Positions 27,126-36,023 of a stretch of DNA of 57,388 nt are shown here, piece after piece (the first letter of the stretch is position 1; every line of letters starts with the position of its first letter). The DNA comes from Candidatus Poribacteria bacterium (GTDB lineage Bacteria; Poribacteria; WGA-4E; UBA9662). A model generated the notes under the pieces. The model saw nothing but the letters and a program-made list of their open reading frames with translations, made no database searches and was not told where the DNA came from. The stretch is from contig JASMLX010000029.1 in NCBI GenBank assembly GCA_030748495.1, forward strand, positions 1-57,388, read 5' to 3'. The position numbers were made by a program, and so were the translations under genes.

Positions 27126-28376
27126 ATGACCAACAAGGAGCGGGTCAAGCACACTCTAAACCACAAGACTCCAGATCGTGTGGCTGTAGATTTTGGCAGC
27201 ACTCCCGTGACGGGAATGCATGTCACGTGTGTCGCTGAATTACGGGATTACTATGGCCTTGAGAAGCGGCCGACAAAAGTCTGCGAACCTTACCAGATGC
27301 TCGGTGAAATCGAAGAGGACTTAATGGACGCTATAGGCATTGATGTCGTTTCCCTGCCGGCGCCAGGCACGATATTCGGGTTCCGAAACGAAAACTGGAA
27401 GGAGTTCCAAACTCCTTGGGGGCAGGCTTTGCTCGTGTCGGAGCACTTCACTTCAATACAACCAAGGATGTTAATGGCGATCTCTTGCGGTGATATGAGC
27501 GTTCTACCGAGTGGACGCATGCCCGTTAGCGGGTTCTTCTTCTATGCGATCATCAGACAGGAGCCTATTGACGACGACAATCTGAACCCAGAAGACAATC
27601 TGGAGGAATTCCAGCCGCTATCCAACAGTGACCTGAAGCACTACGAAGCACAGGCGAAGCGCCTGGCATCATCGGACCGCGCTATTGTCGGCGGGGTTGC
27701 AGGAACAGCATTTGGCGATATCGCCTTGGTCCCAGCACCTTTTCTGAAGCGGCCCAAAGGGATTCGGGACGTTGAGGAATGGTACGTATCCACAGCCGTT
27801 CGGCAGGACTATCTTCACGAAGTTTTTACCAAGCAATGTGAGGTTGCGATCGAGAATCTGAAACGTGTTCATGATGTTGTGAGTAATGTAATAGATATTC
27901 TGTTTATCTGTGGTACAGATTTCTGCACACAGATATCGACTTTCTGTTCAACAAATACATACGATGAGCTTTACGCGCCCTACTATAAAAGAGTCAACGC
28001 TTGGATACATGAGAATACAGCATGGAAGACCTTCAAGCACTCGTGCGGTGCAGTGGAAACCTTTATCCCTCACTTCATCGATGTCGGTTTTGATATCATC
28101 AATCCGGTCCAGTGCTCAGCAGCGGGAATGGAGCCGCAGGCTTTGAAGTCCCGCTATGGAGACCACATCGTATTCTGGGGAGGCAGTGTTGATACTCATA
28201 CGACCTTACCATTTGAAACACCTGATCGGGTACGTCAACAGGTGTTGGAGCGATGTGAAATTTTTGCACTGAACGGAGGCTTCATCTTCAATTCCATTCA
28301 CAACGTTCAGGCCAGGACACCTGTGGAGAACATTGTAGCAATGATTAATGCCGTGAAGGAGTTCAATGACTCCTAG
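27126..28376 (+). CDS. Uroporphyrinogen decarboxylase-family protein (corrinoid methyltransferase-like)
   Basis: This is a UroD-fold TIM barrel of the group that includes MtaA, MtbA and CmuA, which move methyl groups to or from corrinoids. It begins TNKERVKHTLNHKTPDRVAV, the hallmark N-terminus of this branch. True HemE arginine motifs are not evident, so heme synthesis is unlikely. Near residue 300 is TFKHSCGAVETFIPHFIDVG. The His-x-Cys matches the zinc-binding HxC of MtaA/MtbA, and the following INPVQCSAAGMEPQALK is also typical. The third zinc Cys (usually after the GGxxDT strand) is not seen; NSIHNVQ stands there. ATG 27123 or 27126 follows GGAGAG. It stands alone, next to an IS630 wreck. 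Confidence 0.82.
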   Translation: MTNKERVKHTLNHKTPDRVAVDFGSTPVTGMHVTCVAELRDYYGLEKRPTKVCEPYQMLGEIEEDLMDAIGIDVVSLPAPGTIFGFRNENWKEFQTPWGQALLVSEHFTSIQPRMLMAISCGDMSVLPSGRMPVSGFFFYAIIRQEPIDDDNLNPEDNLEEFQPLSNSDLKHYEAQAKRLASSDRAIVGGVAGTAFGDIALVPAPFLKRPKGIRDVEEWYVSTAVRQDYLHEVFTKQCEVAIENLKRVHDVVSNVIDILFICGTDFCTQISTFCSTNTYDELYAPYYKRVNAWIHENTAWKTFKHSCGAVETFIPHFIDVGFDIINPVQCSAAGMEPQALKSRYGDHIVFWGGSVDTHTTLPFETPDRVRQQVLERCEIFALNGGFIFNSIHNVQARTPVENIVAMINAVKEFNDS

Positions 28377-28447
28377 TGTTATATCAACCTTGTAAGGTCG
28401 TATGATATGGTGTAGGCTTTCTTCATAGATTTTCCAACAGGAGAGCT

Positions 28448-29538
28448 ATGAAGAAGTCTGTTGTGGCATTGACAAAGAATGAACACGATGAGTTAACCAC
28501 ATTAACTTCAAAAGGCAGACATAAATCTCAAAAAATTCTCAATGCTCTTATTCTATTGAACTGCGATAGAAGGGAATTTTAGAAGCAACACTCGAACAAC
28601 GAGGAAATCACCTGCCTACTCAATGTCAGTATGAGAAAAATAGATCGTGTTAAGAAAAGATTAGTGGAAGGTGGATACGATACAGCACTCAACGACGAAA
28701 AAGGAAGCAGCCTATACGTCAGCAAAATCGACGGCGATTTTGAAGCCCATCTGGTTGCATTAAGCGGCAGTGAACCTGCTGAAGGTTATGCCCGTGGTCT
28801 TTACAGTTTCTGTTAGATAGAGTCGTTGAACTCAATTATATCGATAGCATCTCCCCAAGCCCTGGCAACAAAAGAGGTAGGTGATTCCTTCCAAACAAAG
28901 CAGCGGTTTCGTCGCCAATATGGAGATGGTGCTGGACGTTTATAAACGCCCTTATAGCCCCAAACGTCCTGTTTTATGCCTGGATGAATCTCCAAAAAAT
29001 TGATGGCTGAAGTAAAAGGTCCTCCGGCGACTTCTCCCGCTCAACCGGCCAGATACGATTATGAGTATCGACGCGGTGGAACGTATAATGTGTCTCTGGT
29101 CTGCGAACCGTTAGTAGGAAAGCGATTCTTAGATATCTTTGAAACGAAAACCAAGTGCGACTGGGCTTAGTTCCTGGAAACAATCGCTAATGAATACAAG
29201 AACGCACAACTCATCACATTGGTTATGGACAACCTGAATGCCCATGGCCCCGGCGCCCTGTATGAAACATTTCCGCCGGAAAAAGCCAAAGCCCTTTGGA
29301 ATCAATTTGAATTTGTGTCCACCCCAAAGCATGGTAGCAGGTTAAACATGGCCGAAATTGAGTTAAATGTCTTAAGCGGACAATGTTTAAAGCGGTGGAT
29401 TAACAACATCTCCGAGGTAAAAAAAGAGGTGCTCGCTTGGCAGAAAGCCAGAAAGACCAAGAATGCCAAAGTCAATTGGCAATTCACCACCAAAGATGCA
29501 CGGATAAAAATCAACACTAAACACAGAAAGCCTACTTT
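28448..29538 (+). pseudogene. IS630-family transposase wreck
   Basis: The start MKKSVVALTKNEHDELTTLT, with KSQKILNALILL, is the usual IS630 beginning. The first amber codon is right after CDRREF. After further frame changes, LDESPKKLMAEVKGPPAT, ARYDYEYRRGGTYNVSL, VMDNLNAHGPGALYETFPPE and TPKHGSRLNMAEIELNVLSG cover the DDE core and C-terminus. Another TAG follows KCDWA. The pieces lie in at least three frames. This copy belongs to a different IS630 subgroup from the one at 9484. Confidence 0.88.
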
Positions 29539-29995
29539 TTGGAACAGGAGGTGGCTGAACCGACGCTGCGGAAACTGGACCAACCGGTCCACGAGAGAGT
29601 ACACTTTCGCCGGATGGCGAGCCATCCGGTCCTGGTCGGCGGTGTGGAGCAACTCATCGGAAGCGTGGCCAAGCTGGTCCACCAGGACAACTTTTATTTT
29701 GATCCAGACAAATAAGGATGGATTGATAACGGCCTGGGTGGCGCTAGACGATGCCACCATGGGCAACGGGCGCCTCTTTTTTGCTGAGGGCACACATCTT
29801 GGCCCGGTTTACTCCACGCAACCCCAGCGGACCAACCATTCAATTTACAGATGCCACTCGACATCGCTCAATGTTGCCGGCACCGGTGGATAGTGGCAGG
29901 TCTCTTTTCATTACGGTAGTATCTTCCACCAGTCGTCGGCCAACCAGAGCCCAAACTGGTGCTACGCCGTAGTTTTTCACTACCTTCACCACCTA
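29539..29995 (+). pseudogene. Phytanoyl-CoA dioxygenase fragment
   Basis: Frames on the plus strand together spell a PhyH-family protein: VAEPTLRKLDQPVHERVHFR, MASHPVLVGGVEQLIGS, LVHQDNFYF (with the Fe-binding His-x-Asp), then GLITAWVALDDATMGNGRLF and FAEGTHLGPVY, and finally PFNLQMPLDIA. About 15-20 residues are missing between QLIGS and the LVHQDNF block, and there are stops and shifts. Intact members hydroxylate a carbon of a hydrophobic substrate using 2-oxoglutarate. This one is dead. Its 5' end coincides with the end of the IS630 wreck, so insertion of that element probably cut the gene. Confidence 0.75.
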
Positions 29996-30343
29996 CAGGG
30001 AGAATGGAAAGGGTACCAAATAAGGGGTGTTAATACCCGCCTGATTGCCCTCTCCTCTACACGAGTTTATCTATTGTGCGGGTATCAGTGAGTGCGTAGT
30101 TGCTTAAATTTTATTTGGTTATTTGGTTGGTCAACAAGCTTGAATCCAGTGTTAGTCCCAGCCTACTGTTTTTAATACCAATCGTTTTATCAAACTCCTT
30201 TCACCTCACTAGCGATCACCGCTGATGGGGTTTTCCCTTGACCGTATGGCTACCAAAACCGTTAGTGGTTAGATTAAAATTGCTGTTTGTGGTGAAGTAC
30301 TGGTGAGGAAAACCTCCCCTCTGTGAAAAAACAGGTTTGTGCA
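29996..30343. other. Intergenic stretch, nothing recognised
   Basis: No protein-like frame was seen on either strand. It ends at the strong promoter at 30344. Confidence 0.4.
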
Positions 30344-30372
30344 TTGACAGAATAGATCAATTCTGCTATCAT
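30344..30372 (+). promoter_or_regulatory. Strong sigma-70 promoter
   Basis: TTGACA (30344-30349), a 17-base spacer and TATCAT (30367-30372). Transcription would begin near 30380, about 35 bases before the terminator-like hairpin at 30413 and 125 bases before the DUF6807 gene. Confidence 0.7.
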
Positions 30373-30412
30373 GGCACTTAGTTTTACTCAAAATAAAGCA
30401 CATCCCAACCCT

Positions 30413-30437
30413 GCCGAGTCAGTCCTCGGCTTTTTTT
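30413..30437 (+). terminator. Intrinsic terminator or attenuator in the leader
   Basis: GCCGAG pairs with CTCGGC around a 6-base loop, followed by seven T. An outer pairing GCACA / TGTGC can close around it. Placed between promoter and gene, it could attenuate the DUF6807 gene or end a short RNA of ~60 bases. Confidence 0.7.
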
Positions 30438-30505
30438 GTGCCTAAAAATTGTTACCTTCAACCTGTTCGAAATATCAGGCCATTTATTGTTAGGAGATTG
30501 AACAC

Positions 30506-31594
30506 ATGAAATTGACGCTCTCTATTCCGCGTACTCGTCCAGAACATCTGGCAAGTATTCCTGCTCCAGAAGGGTGCGAATCGCCTCTGTTACAATTAAC
30601 GGGAGCAGGTCGAAGGCTGATAGCCGAACGCGATCCATCCTCTCCTGTATACCACGTCAATTTGCCTGCCCTTGAAGGTGAGGCAGAAGTGAATTTTGAG
30701 GTGTCAGAATTAGATACTGCAGATTCTGCGACAGGCATTGCGACAAATGATGCCGATGGTAAATTGGATGTTGAAGTAGCCGGCTCGCCTTTTATGAGGT
30801 TTCACCACACTACAAATTATCCCAAGCCGGTTATTAACCCCATTTTATCACCTAATGGTACTAATATGTTGCGTGAGCCTATGGAAGCCTGGGGCGAAGG
30901 CGAACATCCGTGGCAACGTGGACTAACCCTGATGCAAGGTGCGATTAACGGCGTGGATTGCTGGAATGAACGACCGGACAGCCCTGGTTTTGGACACACC
31001 GCACAAGATGATATTTTAATTTCTCATAATCCGCTGTCATTGTTAATAGAATCAGATAATACCTGGTATGAAGGTGACCGCCCATTAATGACCGATAGCC
31101 GTTTTTATCGGTTGTTTGATTCGAGCCGGGATGTGGTGGTACTCGATATTGCACATACGCTTAAAGCATCGCATGGTGCAGTGACGATTGGTGATACCAA
31201 AGAAGGCGGTTTTTTGTGCATTCGTGTAAATCCATCGATGAATGCCAATGCTGAGGGCAATATGCGTAATACTTACGGTGCAACCGATGAAAAGGGGTGC
31301 TGGTCATTGCCATCTCATTGGATGGATTATTATGGCCCTGTTGGTGATGAAACCGTTGGTTTTGCCATTTTTGATCATCCGCAAAACTTCCGCTATCCAA
31401 CTACTTGGCATGTGCGTGGTTACGGTTTGTTTGCACCCAACTGCTGGATGTTTAAACCCGATTACCATTTACCCGAAGGCGAGTCGTTGACGTTTAGGTG
31501 GCGTGTAACGGTGCGTACAGGTAATACCATTCAGGCAGACATCGCCAATCGATTTTTGGATTATGTAGACGGACCACGTGTGAAATGGGAGTAA
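30506..31594 (+). CDS. DUF6807 (PmoA-like) family protein
   Basis: The 362-residue protein matches the family once annotated as methane oxygenase PmoA and now DUF6807, which has a galactose-mutarotase-like beta-sandwich fold. Landmarks are PFMRFHHTTNYPKPVINPIL, EGEHPWQRGL, DCWNERPDSPGFGH, RVNPSMNANAEGNMRNTYG, CWSLPSHWMDYYGPVGDETV and YGLFAPNC. It has nothing to do with methane oxidation. Family members sit in sugar and polyol catabolic loci. There is no signal peptide. TTAGGAG lies 10 bases before ATG 30506. It is preceded by a promoter and an intrinsic terminator-like hairpin, so expression may be attenuated. It stands alone. Confidence 0.85.
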   Translation: MKLTLSIPRTRPEHLASIPAPEGCESPLLQLTGAGRRLIAERDPSSPVYHVNLPALEGEAEVNFEVSELDTADSATGIATNDADGKLDVEVAGSPFMRFHHTTNYPKPVINPILSPNGTNMLREPMEAWGEGEHPWQRGLTLMQGAINGVDCWNERPDSPGFGHTAQDDILISHNPLSLLIESDNTWYEGDRPLMTDSRFYRLFDSSRDVVVLDIAHTLKASHGAVTIGDTKEGGFLCIRVNPSMNANAEGNMRNTYGATDEKGCWSLPSHWMDYYGPVGDETVGFAIFDHPQNFRYPTTWHVRGYGLFAPNCWMFKPDYHLPEGESLTFRWRVTVRTGNTIQADIANRFLDYVDGPRVKWE

Positions 31595-32156
31595 AAATAT
31601 TATGGATTTTAACGCAATTAGGCGAGTCTTTACCCCGCCTATAGGTAACGTATAAAATTTTGAGTGCTTGGTGGGGTAAATGAGTGATTTGGCGGCAACC
31701 TTGATGATGATTAGTCGAAAATAGGACCTGCATATGATTTGGACTAATACCGCTGATCAAGGGCCTTAGCCGATGGATTGTAGAACACTTATCAGTGTTA
31801 TTTAGAGCCTGTCGGAGCCTTCCAAACCAGCGGCTTTCAACGGGTAGCGAAGGTTGAATCTTTCAAAAGGCTATTTTATGGTTATGGTTTAGCTGATATC
31901 GACGACTTAATCTGGACTACCAACGTTACCCTTCTACGACTGAAAACTTAGCTTATATGGCAATAATTCGATTGATGTTAAAACGTCTTAAATCAATTTT
32001 CTAACCGGTGCTAAGTAAGGGAACATGATTGTATAGAGGCGTTGCACGCAACGCCTCTATACAATTGCCGGTTTGTTACTTTTTAGAATTCTGGGGAATT
32101 CGGCGAATCTTTTAATTAATAGAGGGCTGAAAGATCGCCTGAGCTTATCAAGTGGG
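31595..32156. other. Intergenic stretch with a long palindrome
   Basis: No gene is recognised. The 38-base palindrome at 32028 is the only structure. The plus-strand DUF6807 gene and the minus-strand one-carbon operon converge here, so a two-way terminator is plausible. Confidence 0.5.
32028..32065. repeat. 38-bp near-perfect palindrome
   Basis: The 18-base arm ATTGTATAGAGGCGTTGC is followed by two bases and its exact reverse complement ending at 32065. The stem would be unusually stable. The sequence type (TAGAGGCGTTGC, AC centre, then GCAACGCCTCTA) resembles dispersed palindromic repeats known from several bacteria. It may be a mobile palindromic unit, or a bidirectional terminator between convergent genes. 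Confidence 0.85.
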
Positions 32157-33206
32157 TTACAAACTCGATCCAAGCATATAGCCCGTTTGATACATGGAGA
32201 CGACGTTTTCCGGTGGGCCGACCGCCTGTATATTATGGCAGGGTGCCAGGATATATCCACCTTCTTGGCCGAGGATTTGTAGGTTATCTTTGACTTCTTG
32301 CTGAACCTCCTCCACGCTACCGAAGGCTAAAGTATACTGGTTGTCTACACCACCATGAAAGACGATATCTTTACCAAAATCGTGTTTCAGCTCTTCTCGA
32401 TCCATCCCTTTACAGAGCCACTGGATCGGATTCAAGATATCGATTCCTAAATCTATCATATCAGGGATGACGTCCCGAATTGCACCATCGTTGTGGTGAA
32501 AGACATAAACGCCGGCGGAATGGGCAAGATCAATAATTCGTTTCATCCTCGGCAACAGAAATTCCCGAATATGATCCAGTGAGAACATTAGCCCCTCTTG
32601 TCCACCCAAGTCTTCAGCTACATAACTCAACATCACTTTACCGGGAACCTGCTCGTAAAGACGCAAGGTATTTTGATAAGCCAGATCAAAGAGTTTATCC
32701 AAGCAATAATTTACTATCTCCGGATATTCGATTAGATCGATGAAGGCCTGTTCCTGACCTCGCAAGTTTTTGTACTTCAAAAACGGTTCTGATCCGCCCC
32801 CGCGAATAGGATAATCCTCCCAACCAGTGATCTGATCATCGATATTGGTGTAGTCGTACCAGTCGGGAGAAACCCACGTGTAGTTGTCTTCGATCTCTTC
32901 AACCGATTCAAATAAAGCTAATGGATGGTAAGTACATTCCGAATAAGCACCTGTTCCATAGTCGGCATTCTGATAACGGCAACCAAAGATATCCTCTCCG
33001 GGCTTAGGCGGTGGGCCGATATACTGCGGTCCGATGGAAATGACACGATCAATATGCAACTGTTTAAACACCTGATCCATGTTTCCACAACCAAGATGCT
33101 GCATTAGCTTCTGATTAGCTTCACCTGTTGCCCAATAATCCATTGGCACGCGATCCGGCTGTTCCCTATTGAGCACAGCTAACCATCGTTCTTTTGGTGT
33201 CATCAT
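32157..33206 (-). CDS. UroD-family methyltransferase-like protein
   Basis: A UroD-fold protein of the corrinoid-methyltransferase branch beginning MTPKERWLAVLNREQPDRVP. Near residue 245 is VYVFHHNDGAIRDVIPDMID. The MtaA zinc motif HxC is replaced by HHND, but a Cys is kept near the end in APCHNIQAVGPPENV. INPIQWLCKGMDREELK is also typical. It may bind zinc differently or act on another substrate such as a methylated amine or ether. It is the last gene of a five-gene minus-strand run. AAGGA precedes ATG 33206/33203, and the gap to the DUF1638 gene is 6 bases. Confidence 0.82.
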   Translation of the reverse strand: MMTPKERWLAVLNREQPDRVPMDYWATGEANQKLMQHLGCGNMDQVFKQLHIDRVISIGPQYIGPPPKPGEDIFGCRYQNADYGTGAYSECTYHPLALFESVEEIEDNYTWVSPDWYDYTNIDDQITGWEDYPIRGGGSEPFLKYKNLRGQEQAFIDLIEYPEIVNYCLDKLFDLAYQNTLRLYEQVPGKVMLSYVAEDLGGQEGLMFSLDHIREFLLPRMKRIIDLAHSAGVYVFHHNDGAIRDVIPDMIDLGIDILNPIQWLCKGMDREELKHDFGKDIVFHGGVDNQYTLAFGSVEEVQQEVKDNLQILGQEGGYILAPCHNIQAVGPPENVVSMYQTGYMLGSSL

Positions 33207-33212
33207 TTTTCC

Positions 33213-33968
33213 TTAGGTGGGGCTGCCTCCAGCCGATTCGATTCCGATGATTTGATCATTATAGGTTTGAACAATCTGAAAACCGGGCGGAACAATCAAA
33301 AATTCCTGGTCCGTCCAGTTACCGTCCAAAAATCTTTGTATCAGGCTTGTGTCACCTTTGATTTCTTCGTAATCCCAACCGCAGGACTTAGCAACCTGTT
33401 GCGTGAAGTTACGGTAAATTTCCTTTTTTCCGATTCCCAGATCAATCAGTGCCGCAGAATTGTAGTTGGTCGCCCATTGGGACTCCATCTCGATCAAGTA
33501 TTGAGCGTTATCCAGACCGTACTTTTCAACGTAGCTATCGAACCGTTTCTTTTTAGCCTCTTCGTTGATCATCCGCATATTGCCCTGTTCGGTCGAACCG
33601 TCTTTTCGTTCTATCCAGCCGGAACTATAGTAATAGGTTCCTGGAGATTCTTTAAAGCGTTTGGTATAACGCTCCTTAGATCCCAGAAAGAGGGTGATGC
33701 AATCGTGAGCGCGCGGAATCACCAACGGTGTATGGTCAGTGGTCAGTCCGGCTGTTCCCCGACTACACAATCCATATCCGATCAGGATATAGTCGTAACG
33801 GCCTTCTGGCGTGGCGTCAATTTGCATTTGGGTGTTAATTTTTAGGCGATCCGGTGTGTCATGCAATCCGAATGGCTGAAAGTCTATATCGATCAGATGT
33901 TCGGATTGTGCTGCGAAATACCGGAACTCCCGACAAAAAGCCTCACACGATATTATATTCAAGCGCAT
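33213..33968 (-). CDS. DUF1638 family protein
   Basis: The 251-residue protein matches DUF1638: it opens LNIISCEAFCREFRYFAA and has DYILIGYGLCSRGTAGL, then VIPRAHDCITLFLGSKERYT and GTYYYSSGWIE. The conserved Cys residues in these three blocks (CEAFC, YGLCS, HDC) look like a metal or corrinoid site. DUF1638 genes often lie beside corrinoid-dependent methyltransferase genes, and here it lies between formate-THF ligase and a UroD-like protein. Its biochemical role is not established. An accessory role in reactivation or transfer is inference. Confidence 0.85.
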   Translation of the reverse strand: MRLNIISCEAFCREFRYFAAQSEHLIDIDFQPFGLHDTPDRLKINTQMQIDATPEGRYDYILIGYGLCSRGTAGLTTDHTPLVIPRAHDCITLFLGSKERYTKRFKESPGTYYYSSGWIERKDGSTEQGNMRMINEEAKKKRFDSYVEKYGLDNAQYLIEMESQWATNYNSAALIDLGIGKKEIYRNFTQQVAKSCGWDYEEIKGDTSLIQRFLDGNWTDQEFLIVPPGFQIVQTYNDQIIGIESAGGSPT

Positions 33969-34038
33969 AAGCAGGTACTTTGAAAACCAAGACAGGTAAG
34001 AAATAAGAAAGTAGCGACCTGATCCTTACTTCTCTTTT

Positions 34039-35799
34039 TTAGGTTAAATTGGTTACATTTCCCTCTTTGTCAAGATTAACCAATTCTGCTCGCGACGACA
34101 ATGGCAGTCCGGGCATGGTCGAAATTTCACCGAGTAGAGCATACAAGAATCCGGCACCGGCTGAAGCCTTCAAATCCCGAACCGGCAGCGTAAAACCGGT
34201 AGGAGCCCCCTTCAACTTAGGATCGTGAGAAATTGAAAGGTGTGTTTTAGCCATGCAGATGGGCAGATTACCCAATCCCCATTGCTCAAATTGCTTCATT
34301 TTAGTTCGTACCCCTGGTAGATACTCAACACCTGTGGCTCCATAAATTCTGGTGGCAATTGTCTCTATTTTTTTCCTGATTGACGACTTTAGTGAATAAA
34401 GTGGCTTAAACTTGTTGGGCCTCGTTGGCCTCTCTTCATTCCAACCTTTCAACGTGTCACTATCAGGGCTTGAAAGGGCAACGGCCTGATCAGCCATGCA
34501 GGTAACAGCCTCAGCAAGTTCGGTTCCACCGTCTCCCCCCTTGGCAAAAACGTTACTAACGGTCGCGGTTTCCGCGCCGGCCGAGATTGCAATCTGTTTT
34601 ACCACCTCGATCTCCGAATCGGTATCTTCCGGCATTCGATTGATAGCCACGACCACGGGAACACCAAAAGCCAACACGTTCTCGATCTGCTTGACCAGAT
34701 TGACAGCCCCCTCTTCAATTGCTGGGATATTTTCTGTTAATAGCCTAGGATCAAGCGGTTTTCCGGCTATGATCTTGAATTTCCGGCAATGTGCCTTCAA
34801 AGCGCGAACCGTACAAACAAGTACAGCGACCGACGGTTTCAAGCCACTGGATCGGCATTTGATATTAAAAAACTTTTCCGCCCCCATATCCGCACCAAAT
34901 CCAGCTTCAGTAACGATATAATCAGCCAATTTGATGGCTATTTTATCGGCGATGATAGAGCTGTTCCCGTGTGCGATATTCCCGAAAGGTCCAGCGTGGA
35001 CAAAGCATGGGGTATTTTCTACGGTCTGGATCAGGTTCGGCTTAATCGCTTCTTTGAGTAAAACCGTCATCGATCCGCCGATCTTTAAGTCTGCTACCGT
35101 CACAGGCTGACCATCCAAGTTCTTAGCTACGATTATCTTCTCGATCCTCTCCCGAAGATCCGACAAATTGTCGGCCAAGGCGAGAATAGCCATAACTTCT
35201 GAAGCCGGTGTTAAGTCAAAGCTAGTTTCGCGAACCGGTCCGTTTTGTTTCCCGCCCAGCCCAATTACGATATTTCGCAAGGCACGATCGCTAACATCGA
35301 CAACCCGTCTGATCATAATGGAAGTTGGATCGATGTTAAGTTGATTTCCGTGATGTAGATGTGAATCAATTACTGCCGCCAAAAGATTATGGGCGGATGA
35401 AACAGCGTGCGTATCTCCAGTAAAGTGAAGATTAAGATCGTCAACTGGCATCACCTGAGCATAACCGCCACCTGTACCACCGCCTTTGATACCGAAAACC
35501 GGTCCCATTGATGGCTGGCGAATGCAAGCGATTGTTTTTCTTCCGATTCGATTTAGTGCCATACTAAGGCCGATTGTCGTTACGGTTTTGCCTTCACCAA
35601 GCGGAGTTGGCGTCATCGCAGTAACAAGTATGTATTTTCCGTCTTGATTCTCTGCAACTCGATCCGCCACCTCAAGCGAAATCTTTGCTTTGTCATCGCC
35701 GTAAGTTACAATCTCACTTTCGGTGAGTCCAATTCCATGCGCAATGTTACTAATTGGTTCTTTGTGTGCTGCCTGTACAATTTCCACATTACTTAACAC
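34039..35799 (-). CDS. fhs: Formate--tetrahydrofolate ligase
   Basis: Fhs joins formate and THF using ATP, or runs in reverse to make ATP from formyl-THF. The chain is complete, 586 residues against the usual ~555-590. Conserved parts include TAMTPTPLGEGKTVTTIGLS (P-loop type), IRQPSMGPVFGIKGGGTGGG, FTGDTHAVSSAHNLLAA, FVHAGPFGNIAHGNSSI and the end segment PICMAKTHLSISHDPKLKG. ATG 35799 starts MLSNVEIVQAA. It belongs to the one-carbon operon between the MTHFR/methyltransferase fusion and the DUF1638 gene. FolD, which would link it to methylene-THF, is not in the window. Confidence 0.97.
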   Translation of the reverse strand: MLSNVEIVQAAHKEPISNIAHGIGLTESEIVTYGDDKAKISLEVADRVAENQDGKYILVTAMTPTPLGEGKTVTTIGLSMALNRIGRKTIACIRQPSMGPVFGIKGGGTGGGYAQVMPVDDLNLHFTGDTHAVSSAHNLLAAVIDSHLHHGNQLNIDPTSIMIRRVVDVSDRALRNIVIGLGGKQNGPVRETSFDLTPASEVMAILALADNLSDLRERIEKIIVAKNLDGQPVTVADLKIGGSMTVLLKEAIKPNLIQTVENTPCFVHAGPFGNIAHGNSSIIADKIAIKLADYIVTEAGFGADMGAEKFFNIKCRSSGLKPSVAVLVCTVRALKAHCRKFKIIAGKPLDPRLLTENIPAIEEGAVNLVKQIENVLAFGVPVVVAINRMPEDTDSEIEVVKQIAISAGAETATVSNVFAKGGDGGTELAEAVTCMADQAVALSSPDSDTLKGWNEERPTRPNKFKPLYSLKSSIRKKIETIATRIYGATGVEYLPGVRTKMKQFEQWGLGNLPICMAKTHLSISHDPKLKGAPTGFTLPVRDLKASAGAGFLYALLGEISTMPGLPLSSRAELVNLDKEGNVTNLT

Positions 35800-36023
35800 A
35801 TTAACGTCCTTTCATTGATCAATTCTTAATCAACCCCCGGATCAAGGTCACTTTACTACCAAGTTTAGGATATGGTTAGGACCTTGAAGTTTGACTAGCT
35901 GATTAGTAGCCAGTTTTCTATGTTCATGAATTAACTGTTGGCTGAGATACGACTGAAGAGATGGGGGCAAGTAGACGTACAACCTCTCTACTCAACAGAA
36001 TAACGCTTAACAGCAGATCGATA
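35800..36023. other. 220-base spacer inside the one-carbon gene run
   Basis: No gene is visible. It is long for an operon, so fhs may also have its own promoter here, though none stands out. Confidence 0.35.

Noticed and set aside
27126..28376. HemE, true uroporphyrinogen decarboxylase of heme synthesis
   Set aside because: It has the N-terminus and HxC site of corrinoid methyltransferases and lacks the HemE N-terminal arginine motif.
30506..31594. Methane oxygenase (PmoA) as the name suggests
   Set aside because: The family name is historical. The protein has no membrane helices or copper site and belongs to DUF6807.
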